A stretch of DNA of 64,000 bases from Tetraselmis striata (GCA_006384855.1 VCJN01001381.1:103728-167727), one strand, 5' to 3'; numbered from the stretch's first letter, positions 35,837 to 47,880 are shown. Numbers and translations are program-made. Notes: generated by a model from the sequence alone, not told the origin.

Positions 35837-37438
35837 AACCCCACCCCACCCCACCCGCCTCCTCCTCCTTCTGTCCCTCGCCCCTCTTCCTTTTCGCTTC
35901 CTGTATGCCATGAGCCGTCTGCAATCAAGACCGCTCCTTAGGCAGTACCGGTATACAGTCGGCCAGGATCGTACGTGCAGAGGGGCCCTCCAGCTCTTTC
36001 CAGTGTTTTACAGCGAGCTGCTCCTCATCCCTCACCCAGCGCCCCCCCGCCGCCTGGTCGTCGACCCAATAGGCGTCACCTTCCACCCTTCACTCCCCCC
36101 TGCTGCGGTACATATCTGGAACTTCTGGAAGTTAACTCGTATTCGCTCGTGTACTGGGCTGGTGCCGTTGTATGATATGGTCCCCGACGAGCTAGGGCAG
36201 GCCAGACGGCGATCTCGCGGAATACGGACACTCCCAGGAAGTCGCGAGCCGGCAGCCGCACCCGGCGTTGCCTTGCTGGCTTATCCTCTCTCCCTCGCCG
36301 AACGGCGGGCTCAAATGTTTCTGCCCTTTTCCTCCGGCAGGCCTCCATCGCCGATGCCTCCGTGTTCGCGGGCCGCATTGCGCCCACCAAGGCCGCCCGC
36401 ACCCAGACCGTTCAGTGCGATGCCAAGATGAAGGTGGCCATCAACGGCTTCGGCCGCATCGGCCGCAACTTCCTCCGCTGCTGGCACGGACGCACCGAGA
36501 CCGAGCTCGAGGTCGTGGCCATCAACGACTCCGGCGGTGTCAAGCAGGCCTCCCACCTGCTGAAGTACGACTCCACCCTCGGCGTGTTCGCCGCCGACGT
36601 GCAGATCGTCGACGACTCCAACATCTCCGTCGACGGCAAGATCATCAAGGTTGTCTCCAACCGCGACCCCACCCAGCTGCCCTGGGCCGAGCTCGGCATT
36701 GACATCGTGATTGAGGGCACCGGCGTGTTCCTCACCACCGAGGGTGCCGGCAAGCACATTGAGGCTGGCGCCAAGAAGGTTGTCATCACTGCCCCCGGCA
36801 AGGGTGACGTGCCCACCTACGTCGTTGGCGTGAACGAGAAGGACTACAACCCCGCCACCGAGCACGTTGTGTCCAACGCCTCGTGCACCACCAACTGCCT
36901 GGCTCCCTTCGTGAAGGTGCTGGACGAGAAGTTTGGCATTGTCAAGGGCACCATGACCACCACCCACTCCTACACCGGCGACCAGCGCCTGCTGGACGCG
37001 TCCCACCGCGACCTGCGCCGCGCCCGCGCCGCCGCTCTGTCCATCGTGCCCACCACCACCGGCGCCGCCAAGGCCGTCGCCCTGGTGCTGCCCCAGCTGA
37101 AGGGCAAGCTGAACGGCATTGCCCTGCGCGTGCCCACCCCCAACGTGTCGGTCGTCGACCTGGTCATCCAGGTGGAGAAGAAGACGTTCGCTGAGGAGGT
37201 CAATGCTGCCTTCAAGGAGGCCATGAACGGTCCCATGAAGGGAATCCTCGCCATCGAGGAGAAGCCCCTGGTGTCCATTGACTACCGCTGCTCTGACGTG
37301 TCCACCACCATTGATGCCGCCCTCACCATGGTCATGGGCGACGACATGGTCAAGGTGGTCGCCTGGTACGACAACGAGTGGGGCTACTCCCAGCGCGTGG
37401 TTGACCTCGCCGAGGTCGTCGCCAAGGGCGGCTGCTAA
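35622..37438 (+). CDS. GAPA: Plastid NADP-dependent glyceraldehyde-3-phosphate dehydrogenase, A subunit (2 exons)
   Basis: Exons 35622-35690 and 36341-37438, 388 residues. The first about 55 residues are a transit peptide rich in Ala, Ser, Arg and Thr. The mature enzyme starts at [18 protein letters not shown] (dinucleotide-binding motif). The catalytic Cys lies in SNASCTTNC and the His in [12 protein letters not shown]. The segment [11 protein letters not shown] and the block [19 protein letters not shown] are characteristic of GapA/B. There is no GapB-type C-terminal extension, though the chain ends in Cys. The enzyme reduces 1,3-bisphosphoglycerate in the Calvin cycle in the chloroplast stroma. 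Intron 1 is 650 bp and contains a 34-base C run. Codon use is strongly biased to C/G at third positions, as expected for a highly expressed gene. Confidence 0.96.
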
Positions 37439-37522
37439 ATGCCGCAGCAGCGTTGAGCGTGCTCTAGACCGGTTTTGTCGCAACCAGTAGCGGTACCACT
37501 ATAAGCCACCCCCAGAAAAATC

Positions 37523-37527
37523 TGTAA
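37523..37527 (+). terminator. TGTAA poly(A) signal of the GAPDH gene
   Basis: TGTAA stands 85 bp after the stop codon, the usual signal and spacing in chlorophycean algae. Confidence 0.55.
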
Positions 37528-37529
37528 CC

Positions 37530-38427
37530 TCCCAAACAATTACATATTCAACCACTGCTGCCTTCGTCCCATTAGACTCTTTCATCCCAGCTTGCATTCA
37601 TGAAGGCGCAGCACATTGCGCCTCTGCACTTACTCACATGCCCCTGCCCTCCCTCCCTCTCCACACACACATCCACTGCATCCTTGTGTTCATCTCCCCA
37701 CTTTGGCATACTTCTCGCCCGTCTTCGCCACGTCTTCCCTCTCGTGCTTCTGAAGGAATGACAAGCTCCCCCCCCCCCCCCCTGCCTGGGGGGTCTCCGC
37801 GTCAGGTGAGTCGGCGCGCCCATTCACCCACTACCTGTGACCACACGCATGGTTTAAATTGACGGCTGTCTGGTTTAGTGAGGGCGAACTGGCTGAATCG
37901 CCTGGTCCATGCCTTTGATGTGACGATGATGATGACGCGCGAAATATGGGGCAGGACAAGGTAGCGACCACCTTTGGGGGGGGGGGGGGGGGTGCAGACA
38001 ACTGCAGGAGAGGCCATCGCTGGAGAGATGCGGTGCTCCGACTGGTAAGTAAGCAGCCCGGGGCGTCGATTTTCACTTGATTGACCTCTGGCCAGTCACT
38101 TCCTCAAGCTTGTCGTGCTAGATGCACAAGGACGCGGCGCAGATTGACAGGGGCTGCTGTGTGCACGGCTGCATTGCGGCGATTGAGAGAGGTGGGGGCG
38201 CCACGCACCCCAGCGATAGGAGGCCCAGCCACCGGCCAGGCACACGTGCGGGTGAGAGGGTGGTTGTTCTTAGGGGTGGCGACAGCTGCTGCGCAGCCCC
38301 CGGGCTATGTGCCACTCCCCGCTTACCCTGGTGCTTGCTGATGCGGACCAGATACGGGCGCGGAAGACGCGGCGTCATTGCAGCCTGCCGGGGACGCGAG
38401 GGCAGCCGCACGGCTGGAGTCAAGCCT
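37530..38427. other. Intergenic stretch with C and G runs
   Basis: A C run lies near 37770 and a G run at 37977-37992. Pyrimidine-rich sequence and short frames only; no gene supported. Confidence 0.4.
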
Positions 38428-38635
38428 CCTGTGCGGCTGTTGGACGAGGTGGGCCTGCCGCTGCCGCTGGTGATTTGGCTCATGCTGGCCAGCGCGGTTG
38501 TCCTGAGACGATGTGAACAGGGCAGGACCGCCACGGGCAAGCTGCCCATCCGATACCCCGACTCCCCGGTAAACTGCGTCGAGGCGGAGGGCAGCACCTA
38601 CAGCCGAACGCAGACCGTCCGGGCGGACCTGCTGA
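38428..38635 (+). pseudogene. Degraded copy of the last exon of the 17985-19098 membrane protein gene
   Basis: The frame contains LLDEVGLPLPLVIWLMLASA, TGKLPIRYPDSP and a SRTQTVRADLL-like end. They align in order with LLETDEVEPLLLQLIAHMSA, MGKLPITYPDAL and SRLKTIQAKLL of the intact gene, and the DNA is also similar (GGGCAAGCTGCCCATC in both). The exons upstream in the intact gene were not found. There are several substitutions at conserved sites, so a dead partial duplicate is more likely than a gene. Confidence 0.65.
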
Positions 38636-38823
38636 GTTCACCCCACGCCCAACTCTGGCCCCAAGCCCTAGCCCTTGCCCGCCCTGCTCGTCTGCCGGCC
38701 ATGCTTGGGGCTACAGCATGTGGTGCCAGGCCCCCTCCCCTGGCGCTGCCCACCAGCCACTGGCGGAACGCTTGTACCAGGGAATCATTCATAGCCAGCA
38801 TAGCATGGGGCGAAGGGAGCGGA

Positions 38824-38838
38824 TTTAGGGTTTTAGGG
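38824..38838 (+). repeat. Telomere-like repeat pair
   Basis: TTTAGGGTTTTAGGG, the two unit forms known from green algal telomeres (TTTAGGG and TTTTAGGG). The same pair occurs at 52408. Confidence 0.6.
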
Positions 38839-39559
38839 CACCTGACCCTAACAGCCCGTAGCCACAAGTCAAGCCCCACATGTCCAATGCGCACCCGCCA
38901 ACAGGGACGCGGATCCTTTGGCGGATCGCCCCGAGAGGTGCGTGCCGAAAGTGCATGGCAGGCCGCCCCCCGGCCTCAGGCTCCCCACGCCCCGCTTGTG
39001 GCGGTGGCGGCGCTGTACTGCTTGCCGCCAAGGGGGTGCGCGAGGGGATCGCGCGCTCCTCTGGGGGCAGCGCGGTATATCACATATTTGCGCTGCCAAG
39101 TCAATGTTCACATATCACTAATGCTAGCCGTCTCAGGCAACAGGCAACCTTCACCGCCACGCTTTGGGTTCGCGGTATATTGTCGATTTCGACCCCCCCC
39201 CCCCTCTCCCCCCGGCCTGCAGGAGAGACAAACTGCAGTTATCCCTTTCAAATGAAAGAGGCGACCAGTTACCTTTCCCATCAATAGACAGTATGATAGG
39301 ATTGTGATCAAGAGGGGAGTGCCCAGCTGCGACTCCGGCATCTGCCCCGTGTTGAGCAGAGGGTGCCATCTGAGAGCTTCGCACCGCTCTCACAGATAAT
39401 ATCGGCAGCAGAACACGGCTCACAGGCATGCAACCGCCCGCGTTGCTGGGGCTGGGGACCTGTCCCGCTCACCTTGAGCAAGGGGGCTGTTGCGTGGGGC
39501 CGCCGCCGTCAGGGTGGCGCCAATGAGAATGAGCATCCCCGCCGGCACACTCCACTGAA

Positions 39560-39690
39560 TTGACGCCGCCCTGGCCTACGGAGGCCCCGCCCTACGCGCG
39601 CTTGAATTAGCGGACCCTATGCGAGTTGGTCAGGGGCGGTCCCGCACGATGCTGGGTGAGGACAACTTAAGACAACAGAGCTTGATTCAG
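39560..39690 (+). repeat. Dispersed repeat family D, copy 3 (partial)
   Basis: CTACGCGCGCTTGAATTAGC followed by GGACCCTATGCGAGTTGG, aligning with the core of copies 2 and 5. Confidence 0.45.
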
Positions 39691-39719
39691 GTGTACTTCT
39701 GCATGTGTTGGCGCCATGC

Positions 39720-39950
39720 TGAAACTCTACTTCATCGCGGCAAACTCTAATGGCCACAGCTGAGGCTGCTTTAGAGGCGGAGGCAACGCTCACTGTGCTT
39801 TGGCACCTGGCCTTCAGAGGGATGTATGCTATGGCCGACCCTATGCGGGTCCATGCAGCCAGGCCGTAAGACAGCTGGCCTGCGTTGGTGGAAGTCCGCC
39901 AAGAACAAGGTAAACAGATTTCAAAGAGCTTCAGCAGGACTTTGTAGCCC
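39720..39950 (+). repeat. Dispersed repeat family D, copy 4
   Basis: ACCTGGCCTTCAGAGG, GACCCTATGCGGGTCCATG and AGGCCGTAAGACAGCTGGCC align with the family; the copy stands almost in tandem with copy 3. Confidence 0.5.
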
Positions 39951-41247
39951 ATCCTTGTACAAGTAGGAGACCATCAGCAAGAAAAGTTGAACAAATACCG
40001 AGTTTTTCCATTAACAAAACGGACGGCCCAGAGGGAGCTTGGCCGCACTAATTGCTTAGGAGCAGCATGGTGTGAGAATGATTGCACGAGTTGTTGGGGG
40101 CGAGTGCGACTCTGCCCCTGAGTAGAAGGCTCCGCAGCTAGGCTGCTGCCCCACATTACCAGTCCCTGAATAGTCGCTACATGGATACCACCACCTCAGT
40201 CTGTGTAATTTGTTGTAACGTGCCACGCACTGGGAGTTTTAACTCGATACGGGGACGATGACCCATCGTCCCCTAATACATGATGAATAAAGGCCTTCCA
40301 GTACAAAAAATCCAGCCTAAAAAATCGGCAAGACATGGCAGCACAATCGCACTTACGAGCAGAACGAATATAATGTCGCTCGCCAGTAGGTAGGCTTCGA
40401 TTTAATCCATACCTATACTAACCAGATCGGCAGATTCTGTTCGCCAGGTTCTGGTCGATAGAATGACGACGACGCAAGTATTCTCACTTTTCTGGTACTG
40501 TGTATATAACGATAGCGACCGCGATAGCGACTACCTGCAGTCGATGATTCATTTCACCAAGGATCATTCATAAATACCCGTAGGTCTATCTGACGTCTAT
40601 ATCTGTCAGCGATGCATGTTTGTTATGCTGAACCGACAGGGTGGACATGTATCGACATAACGCTTCTGTGTCATCTTACATCTTTGCTGCTGTCGCAATA
40701 TATTCGTGATAGTTTCTTGACATATTCTGATTGAGGTAGCCGCGTCCCGCGCGACGGGGCGCACACCGCGCGGGTCGGGATATATTATATCTGCAGGGAC
40801 TTAATATACTACAGCACGCCCGACGCGGCCGACCAGCCGGTCGGCCGATTACCAGATGCCGACGCACGAATGCCGCGTAGATGCGGCGGCACAAGTCTTT
40901 GACCCAGCACTGCTGACCCCCCCACCCGGCCATCCCGTGCAGCTCTGCGCCCGAAGCTCATAGAACTCATCCGTCAGATTGTGGCGCTACACTACGACCT
41001 ACTAAGTACAATTCAGTCATCTCGCTGCTGGCTACTGCCCGGTCGCCGCTCGCCAGGTCTCTCGGGTACCTCTCGTCGTCGCGCCTTCCGCCGCAGTCCG
41101 ACAGCCCGACGCGCGCACAGTCGACGACGCCGCCCCCCCTTTGCCCGCCGGCTGCCTTATTGTGCGGACAGAAACCCACGTACCTTGGAATCCCAAGAGC
41201 TCCGCACTGATACATACGCGCCTGTGTATATTAGTTCGTCAGCAAGC

Positions 41248-41688
41248 ATGCCGACACATGACTCGCCAGGGCTGGTGCAGACCCCTGGCCGCAAGTTGCG
41301 CTCCGTCAACTCGCCGACTTCCTCGCCTGTCCTGTCGGCGGTGGGGCAAGGCGAGCTTTTGTCGGCTGCCGGCGTGAGCCCGTCGCCTCGCTCGCCTGGA
41401 GACTCCTGCTGTGCAAGCCCAGGCTATGTGCGCTTCGTCGACAAGCGCGCTCCAGACAAGCTGCTCAACACGGCGGGAGCGCCCGTCGGCCCCGGCACCC
41501 CCGCTCAATCGACATGTTACGCGCTCGGCTACAGCAGGAGCGGCGGCGGGCTCACGCTCACTCGCCACCTTGCAGACGACTCCCCCAGGGCAGGGGCTAA
41601 GCGGCGAGCGGGGGCGGCGGGGCCTGACGAGGCGGCCTCCAACGTCGAGACTACCGTGCTTTTCATCCAAGATACCACAGGCAACTGA
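41248..41688 (+). CDS. Uncharacterised Ser/Pro-rich protein, duplicate 1
   Basis: 146 residues, no intron seen, starting MPTHDSPGLVQTPGRK. It is rich in S/T-P sites and basic residues, with a conserved middle YVRFVDKRAPDKLLNTAGAP and a C-terminal end VLFIQDTTGN. I know no matching family. Its coding nature rests on comparison with the copy at 47881: four or more length differences between the copies are all multiples of three, and start and stop fall at the same places, whereas flanking sequence differs by other lengths. The frame is open 89 codons further upstream, but this part is not open in the other copy. Low-complexity S/P-rich sequence with scattered S/T-P suggests a phosphorylated, mostly disordered protein; this is inference. 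It could also be an N-terminal exon of the coiled-coil gene downstream. Confidence 0.6.
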   Translation: MPTHDSPGLVQTPGRKLRSVNSPTSSPVLSAVGQGELLSAAGVSPSPRSPGDSCCASPGYVRFVDKRAPDKLLNTAGAPVGPGTPAQSTCYALGYSRSGGGLTLTRHLADDSPRAGAKRRAGAAGPDEAASNVETTVLFIQDTTGN

Positions 41689-42633
41689 TGATTGCGCGGC
41701 CCGCCCTTTCTTTTACCATCCTATGTCACACAACAATAGAGTCGACAGTATACTCCCCTGTCCCTCCTACCCTTCGTTGCTCTCAGCCCTTATTAGGTCG
41801 GACGTTTTTCGGTCGAAATACCTGTACACTACGCGCTTCGCGAGCTGTTCCAGTATAACTCTCGACACGAGTTACGGGTGCCATTATCATCACCGATTCA
41901 CCGAGCTCTGGGGTCGGCGGCACAGTCGTAGTATTTCAGTGCATGAATCGCGTTCATTCCTGTACCGAGCGAGCAGGATCCGTCCACGACATTGGTGTGT
42001 GCGATATAGGGATAGATAGCTAAATGCTGATGACGGCGATATATACCAGTGTACTTGGTAGGCGGATGGGGAACTCGGTTTGCCTCGTCCCTGGTGGACA
42101 TGATTATAATTCGCCGAGACGTTCACTCGACGAGTGCCATCAGTACTGGGAAATATTCGTCTAATGTCTCGACAAGCTCATATCGTCTAGATACTCCTAT
42201 TATTGCGAGTTATATACTACCCTGATACTGAGCGACAAGGACGACGCGCGTTGTAATGAAAATTGATTAGGATGTCAACTATTATTACGGGGCAGCAGTG
42301 TTAAATGATTATTATATTACCGCTATTTTTCACCCCCGGTTACCTCTTATTACATTTAAGCAATGTGTGTTTTCCTAATGAGGGTTTGAAAGTATCAAGT
42401 TCACGCCTTATACATTATATTTCATAAATGTGCTCGGAGACAATTAGACGTGCTGGGCTCAGCTAGGCCAAGTAGTGTATCAGCATCGTTAATGGAGTTT
42501 GTAGAATGTGACTACATGGTTGCTTTGACAGATGCAGGAAAATGAAGCCAACATTATTACTGCATCGGTATTTGCCTGTGGGCCGCTGCGATGGCTTCGT
42601 TTCTTACAGGCGCCTGTTGAGCGCGCGCTGCAG

Positions 42634-44641
42634 GATCGGCAAGGTTGCGGGAGGCCGCTAAGAAATCTGCAGACGGCCAAAATAACCTCGACAAGATTAT
42701 GCAGAGAATGGCCCAACTGGAGGACACGGTGGAACGGAGGAAGATGGAGGCCAAGAAGGTCGTCAACTGAGAATTGTCAACTCACATGAGGGGAATCTGG
42801 ATTGCTTGCACAATGTTGCTTGATGCCATGGCCGTCCTATGCACGGCTTCGCTTCGTCATGCATGGTGACTGACCATCCACTGCTTTATACTACCTGCAG
42901 GACAAGGAGGAGCTGACGCAGGAGCTGGCCAAGCAGAAGAGGCATGCCAAGCAGGTTGCGACAAACCGATCCGCGCGATACATGCGCCCTACTGATACCT
43001 GTGTGCCACGAAGGGATAACATATGTTTACAGCCAAATACTATTGTCACAAGGTCATTAACTCAATGTATATTGTGCCGACTCATATGAGTGAAACTGGA
43101 TTGCTTGATGCATGCACGGCTGCCGCGCATGCGTGGCGACTCACTACCACTGCTGTCTACCGCCTGCAGGCTTATGAGGAGATGGCCAAGCAGAGAATTG
43201 AAGCCAAGCAGGTTGCGACAAAAACAATCCGCGCGATACACGCGCCCTACTGATACCTGTGTGCCACGAAGGGATAACATCTGTTTACAACGAAATAGTA
43301 TTGTCACAAGGTCGTCAACTCAGTTTAATGTCATCTCATGAGCGAGGCTCAATTGTCGGTGCATGGCGACTATCAATCCACTGCTGTTTCCTATTTCCTA
43401 CCTGCAGGAGCTGACGCAGGAGCTGGCCAAGCAAGAGATGAAGTTCAACAAGGTCATTGCTTCCAACGTCCTACTCGTATGTTGATTAAATTGCTCCTGC
43501 ATGCCTACGTGCGTGTTTCTGCCGCACGCGGATGTGCCAAAACAGCAACGACGACGATTTACTTGCGGTGTATTATTTCAGCTTCATTATTCCTTCGAAA
43601 TATGCGCGGGGTGTTACGGGCAGTGCCCGTACAACCTTTGTGTACCAGCACGCTCGTCAGCATTGCGCGCCCCGCACGCGAGTGGGTACACCTGTATGAG
43701 TATGGACACAGTATTTCTGCAATGGGTGGTCACTTGTATGAACGGACGTGAATTTCACCTGCTGCCCTGAATTGCCAAATGTAGTTGCGCTCAGGTTGTT
43801 CATGCATGGTGACTAACGGTCCACTGCTGGTCACTACCTGCAGGAGCTGACGCAGAAGCTGGCCAAGCAGAAGGAGCAGGTGACTATTGTTTATGGAAAC
43901 ATACAGCTGGAATGGAATTGCAACCTGCTCAGCTGCTGTCCCGCACTGTCAAATGCACTGTCAAGTTGGCTCTCTACTGGGGCACAAACGTAGTGATTGA
44001 CGACTACCCACCGTTGGCTGCCATTTTAGAACCAGGAGGCGTTGAACCGCGAGATGCATAATGCGCGCCTGGCAATTCAGTCGCAGATTAAGGCGCAACA
44101 GGACATGCACCACATGCAGGTCGGTGTAGTGGCTGACCCTGAACTGCAGTATGCTCACCTGCTGCCCTGCATTACTTAATAAATCATGGCTGATCATAGG
44201 TGGGGGCTGATCTTAGGCAGGGGCTGTCTATTGGTGCGCATGCATGATTACAGACTGTTTGCTGCTGCTGTGAACCTGTGGCAGGTGGCACACCAGCACG
44301 AGAAGTGCAGCGCAAGCCAGTCATGGTGGTGGTCCAAGGTCGCGTATGAAGCCAAGATCGCAGAGCTCTCAAGGGAGACAATATGGTCTCGCACGAGGAT
44401 TGCGGAGCTCGAAGGCAATGCTGCGGTCCTCGAGGAGAGGATCGCGGAGCTCCAACGCAGTGCTGCGGTCCTCGAGGAGAGGGTCGCGGAGCTCTCAAGG
44501 GAGACGATCTGGTCTCGCACAAGGATCGCGGAGCTCGAAGGCAATGCTGCTGTCCACGAAAAGAGGATCACGGAGCTCACCAGCCAGGTTCAGGATTTCC
44601 AAGACAAGCACATGGACCTATGGAAGCCTTTCTGCAGCTGA
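42634..44641 (+). CDS. Coiled-coil protein built from tiny duplicated exons, duplicate 1 (7 exons seen, 5' end unresolved)
   Basis: Exons: 42634-42758, 42901-42954, 43170-43211, 43408-43452, 43844-43879, 44030-44119 and 44285-44641. From exon 2 on, each is a multiple of three in length and starts and ends in phase 0. Exon products are heptad-like: MQRMAQLEDTVERRKMEAKK, then DKEELTQELAKQKRHAKQ, AYEEMAKQRIEAKQ, ELTQELAKQEMKFNK, ELTQKLAKQKEQ and NQEALNREMHNARLAIQSQI. The last exon has 14-residue repeats (LEGNAAVLEERIAE type) and ends at WKPFCS. Exons 2, 4 and 5 clearly derive from one another, and the 3' ends of their introns are near copies (GCATGGTGACT...CTACCTGCAG). It is a long parallel coiled coil, perhaps cytoskeletal; the function is unknown. 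Exon 1 opens with two bases of a split codon, so an upstream exon is missing from this model. TGTAA follows at 44815. Confidence 0.7.
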
Positions 44642-45756
44642 GGAACACGCGTGCATTCTTCTGAAGCACTTCAGTTCAAAATATCTCCATGCACCGGGGC
44701 TACGAAGCCTTACTGCGGTGTTGTTATGAGCACAAGCAGCCTGCTATTATCATGTGTATCAACCACCACAGCCTTAGCGCCTTCTGTGGCGTTTGCTCGA
44801 GCAGCCCCCGGTAGCTGTAAACCATGCCACTGACTCTATACGAGTGATGTTGCTGAAGTTGATCCGCATAATAAGAGGTAGGCCCCTTTCGGTAGGATTG
44901 ACAATATGGCATTCCATTTATCAGTATATGATGAGTAGCTTTTCCGGCGGCAGAGGAGGCTCCCGTTGGTCCTTAGGGAGCAACATGGCTTGATAATAAT
45001 ATTTGCACCTCTTCTTGGGGGCGAGTGCGGCGCTGCCCCAGATGAGAGGCAGCTCCGCTCCTCTGCACATGTGTCCAGATCATGCGCCGGCTCCGCAGGC
45101 AGGCTGACGCCCCACATGACCAGTCCCTGAATATATGTAAACCGCCACCTCTGTGTCATCTGCTCTGTTTCTGGCACGCACTGGGAGCTGAACTCGATAC
45201 GAAGACGATGGCCTGTCGCCCCCTAACTGAATGATGAATAAGAATCTCCTAGTGCAGAATCTTTAAAATATCGGCCAAACAAATACAAGAGGCATGGTCA
45301 GGTTTACGAGCAGAATGAATCTCGTTCGCCGGTAGGTAGTGGTAATAAAAACAGACTATGTTCGCCAGATTCTGGTCGTTAGAACGATTCTGACGCCACA
45401 GTTTATTGCTTTGTGTACTTGCAGTCGATGACATACAGGCTTACCTGCATTCAATTAATACACATGTACATATAGAAGTCTGCATGCCGTCTATGCAGAG
45501 TTGTATCATGCGGACCCGACATCGTGGAAATGTATCGCCAAGCACTGCGCAAGTCGTCATGCATCTTGGTTGAAGCCCCAATATGGTCGTGATTATTAAT
45601 CTTCGGATTGTGGCAGGCGCGTCTCGCGCGACGCGCCGGACTGCGGGCCGGGATATATAGCGCGCACAGCACGCCCGACGCGGCCGAGCAGCCTGCTGGC
45701 CGATCATCAGATGCCGACGCACAAATAATGCCGCGAAGACTGTAGTGCGGCAGCGC

Positions 45757-46230
45757 AAACTGTCTTTTCTAGAGTTTCGGAGGATTCCTACCTTGTTGTT
45801 GGGACAGAGTCTGTTGGATCAGAATAATGTTTTTACAAATGATGAGAAATGTCCCATTTTACTTTCATCTGCAGGATGCCCTTGCTAGGGGCATGCTCCA
45901 TCTGCTCATCTGTCCATTTCTCATGCTTCTTGATCTGGTTCCAATATTTAAAAGGCTATTCAGGTTCAGTCGGACACCTGCCAGAAATCTGGAGTATGTT
46001 TGATCAAGTGTCATATGAGGCATGTCTTCACATGCCTCACATCTGTCTTGCTCTGCAGGTCCAGTATATGTCATTTGATAGTACCAGTACATTCCAACAT
46101 TTCTGCAGTAGCCATGATTATACTGAACTATTATACGAATATTATTATCAGGCTTATTTGCCTAAAACGATAAGCCAGATGGGCTCATTTGCTACACTTC
46201 AGTGGACCAGTTGATCACCTGCTTTGACCA
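45757..46230. other. Insertion of about 470 bp in unit 2
   Basis: Units 1 and 3 run straight from the TGCCGCGTAGATGCGGCGG block into TCTTTGACCCA; in unit 2 the two sides are separated by about 470 bp of unrelated, AT-richer sequence. No inverted ends, tail or frame identify it. Confidence 0.5.
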
Positions 46231-46569
46231 GTGTTCGTCAACATCTTTGACCCACTGCTGACCCACCCATACCGTGCAGCCATGCGCCCGAAGCCCGTAG
46301 AACTTCATATTGCAACGCTACACGACCTACTGAGTTCATCATGATCAGGCTCCTGCTGGCTCGTGCCCGGTCACTCGCCGGGCCACGCCCCGGTTTTCCG
46401 TCGTCGTCGCGGCTTTCGCTGGTCGGCGCCATTACTCGACAGCGTAGCCCCACGCGCGCATAATCCCGCCGCCCCTCTTGCCTTCCGACTGCCCGTCGTG
46501 CGGACGGACACTATCCGACAATCCCAAGAGCCCCGCACTGACACGCGCCTGTGTAGTCCGACATTAAGC

Positions 46570-46690
46570 ATGCCGACACGGCGACACGTAGCTCGCCAGG
46601 GCTGGTGCATACGCCTGGCCGCAATTCGCCCTACACTACCAACTCGCCGACTTCTTATTCGCCTGTCCTGTAGGCGGTGGGACAACGCGA
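46570..46690 (+). pseudogene. Truncated copy of the S/P-rich protein gene
   Basis: The DNA from ATGCCGACACGGCGACACG through CTCGCCAGGGCTGGTGCA and TCGCCTGTCCTGT matches the 5' ends of the genes at 41248 and 47881. A small insertion after the fourth codon shifts the frame, and the copy stops where unit 3 begins at about 46700. Confidence 0.7.
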
Positions 46691-47880
46691 GCTTCGCCTG
46701 CCCCTGAGTAGGGGCTCCGCAGGTAGGCTGCTGACCCACATTACCAGTCCCTGAATATTAGTCGCTATATTGATATACATATACACAGTACAGCCACCTC
46801 AGTATACTGTATGTGTATTTTCTTGAAACGTGCCACGCACTGGGAGATCAACTCGATACGGGGACGATGACCCATCGTCCCCTAATGAGTGATGAAAAAG
46901 GACCTCCCTGTATAAATATCCTAAAAAATCGTCGGCAAAACATGGCAGCACAATCGCATTTACCAGCAGAACGAATATAATGTCGCTCGCCAGTCGGTAG
47001 ATTTATTTATCGATATCTATACGAACCAAATCGGCAAAATTATGTTCGCCAGGTTCAGATATAGAATGACGCGCCGCAAGTTTTCTCATTTTTCTGGTAC
47101 TGTGTAGCGACTACCTGTACCTGCAGTCGATAGCACTATACGCTGCTGTTCCCAGTAAGGATCATTCTTGAATACCCGTGGATCTATCTGACGTCTATCT
47201 GTCGTCAGCTGTGCAGGTTTGTTATACGGAACCGACAGGGTGGACATGTATCGTCGACATTAGCCAACGTCGTCGTGAACAATCATCGAAATGATCGTAT
47301 AACATTCGTAACGATTCCTCGAACTGTTGTGATTGTGGCAGCCGCGTCTCGCGCGACGCGGCGCGGACCAAGCGGGCCGGGCGGGTACATAGCGACTCCT
47401 ACTACAGCACGCCCGACGAGACCGGCCAGCCGGTCGGCCGATTACCATATGCCGACGAACCAATGCCGCGTAGATGCGGCGGAACAAGTCTTTGACCCAC
47501 TGGCCACTGCTGACCCACCCACCCGGACATCCCGTGCAGCCCTGCACCCGAAGCCCGTAGAACTCATTCGTCAGAGTGCGACGCTATTTTACACGACCTA
47601 CTGTGAACTGAGTACATCTCAATCTCGCTGCTGGCTACTGCCCGGTCGTCGCTTGCAGCTGCGCCCTCGCAGGGTCACGCAAGTTCCTTTTGTCGCCGCG
47701 CCTTCCGCCGCAGTCGGCGCTATCCGATAGCCCGACGCGCGCACAATCGACGACGCCACCCCCCCCCCCCCCCCCCCCCCCCGTGCCCGCCGGCTGGCTT
47801 GTGCGGACACCCACCCACCTCGGAATCCTAAGAGCCCCGCACTGATACATACGCGCCTGTGTGTTAGCTCGTCAGCAAGC

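Larger units (their letters stand above)
40050..44995 (+). repeat. Segmental duplication, unit 1
   Basis: About 4.9 kb, homologous in order to 46700-52290. It contains a conserved leader (AGTCCCTGAATA, GTGCCACGCACTGGGAG, ACTCGATACGGGGACGATGA), the gene at 41248 and the coiled-coil gene at 42634. The left edge is set where similarity with unit 2 begins (AGGAGCAGCATGG against AGGGAGCAACATGG). Confidence 0.8.
45000..46699 (+). repeat. Segmental duplication, unit 2 (truncated)
   Basis: Repeats the leader (ACCAGTCCCTGAATATA, GGCACGCACTGGGAG) and the block with CAGCACGCCCGACGCGGCCG, but breaks off inside the S/P-rich gene and has no coiled-coil gene. It also carries a foreign piece (about 45757-46230). 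Confidence 0.7.

Noticed and set aside
36311-37483. 390-codon frame antisense to the GAPDH gene
   Set aside because: It is the mirror of a highly biased GC-rich coding exon; the sense strand encodes an unmistakable GapA.
38122-39255. 377-codon plus-strand frame around the membrane-protein pseudogene
   Set aside because: Only the 38428-38635 part resembles a known product; the rest reads as chance frame in GC-rich DNA.
43453-43843. Two overlapping 89-90 codon frames in an intron of the coiled-coil gene, also present at 50806-51196
   Set aside because: Both frames stay open in both copies, but each has about ten amino acid changes, so neither frame looks protected. High similarity is explained by recent duplication.
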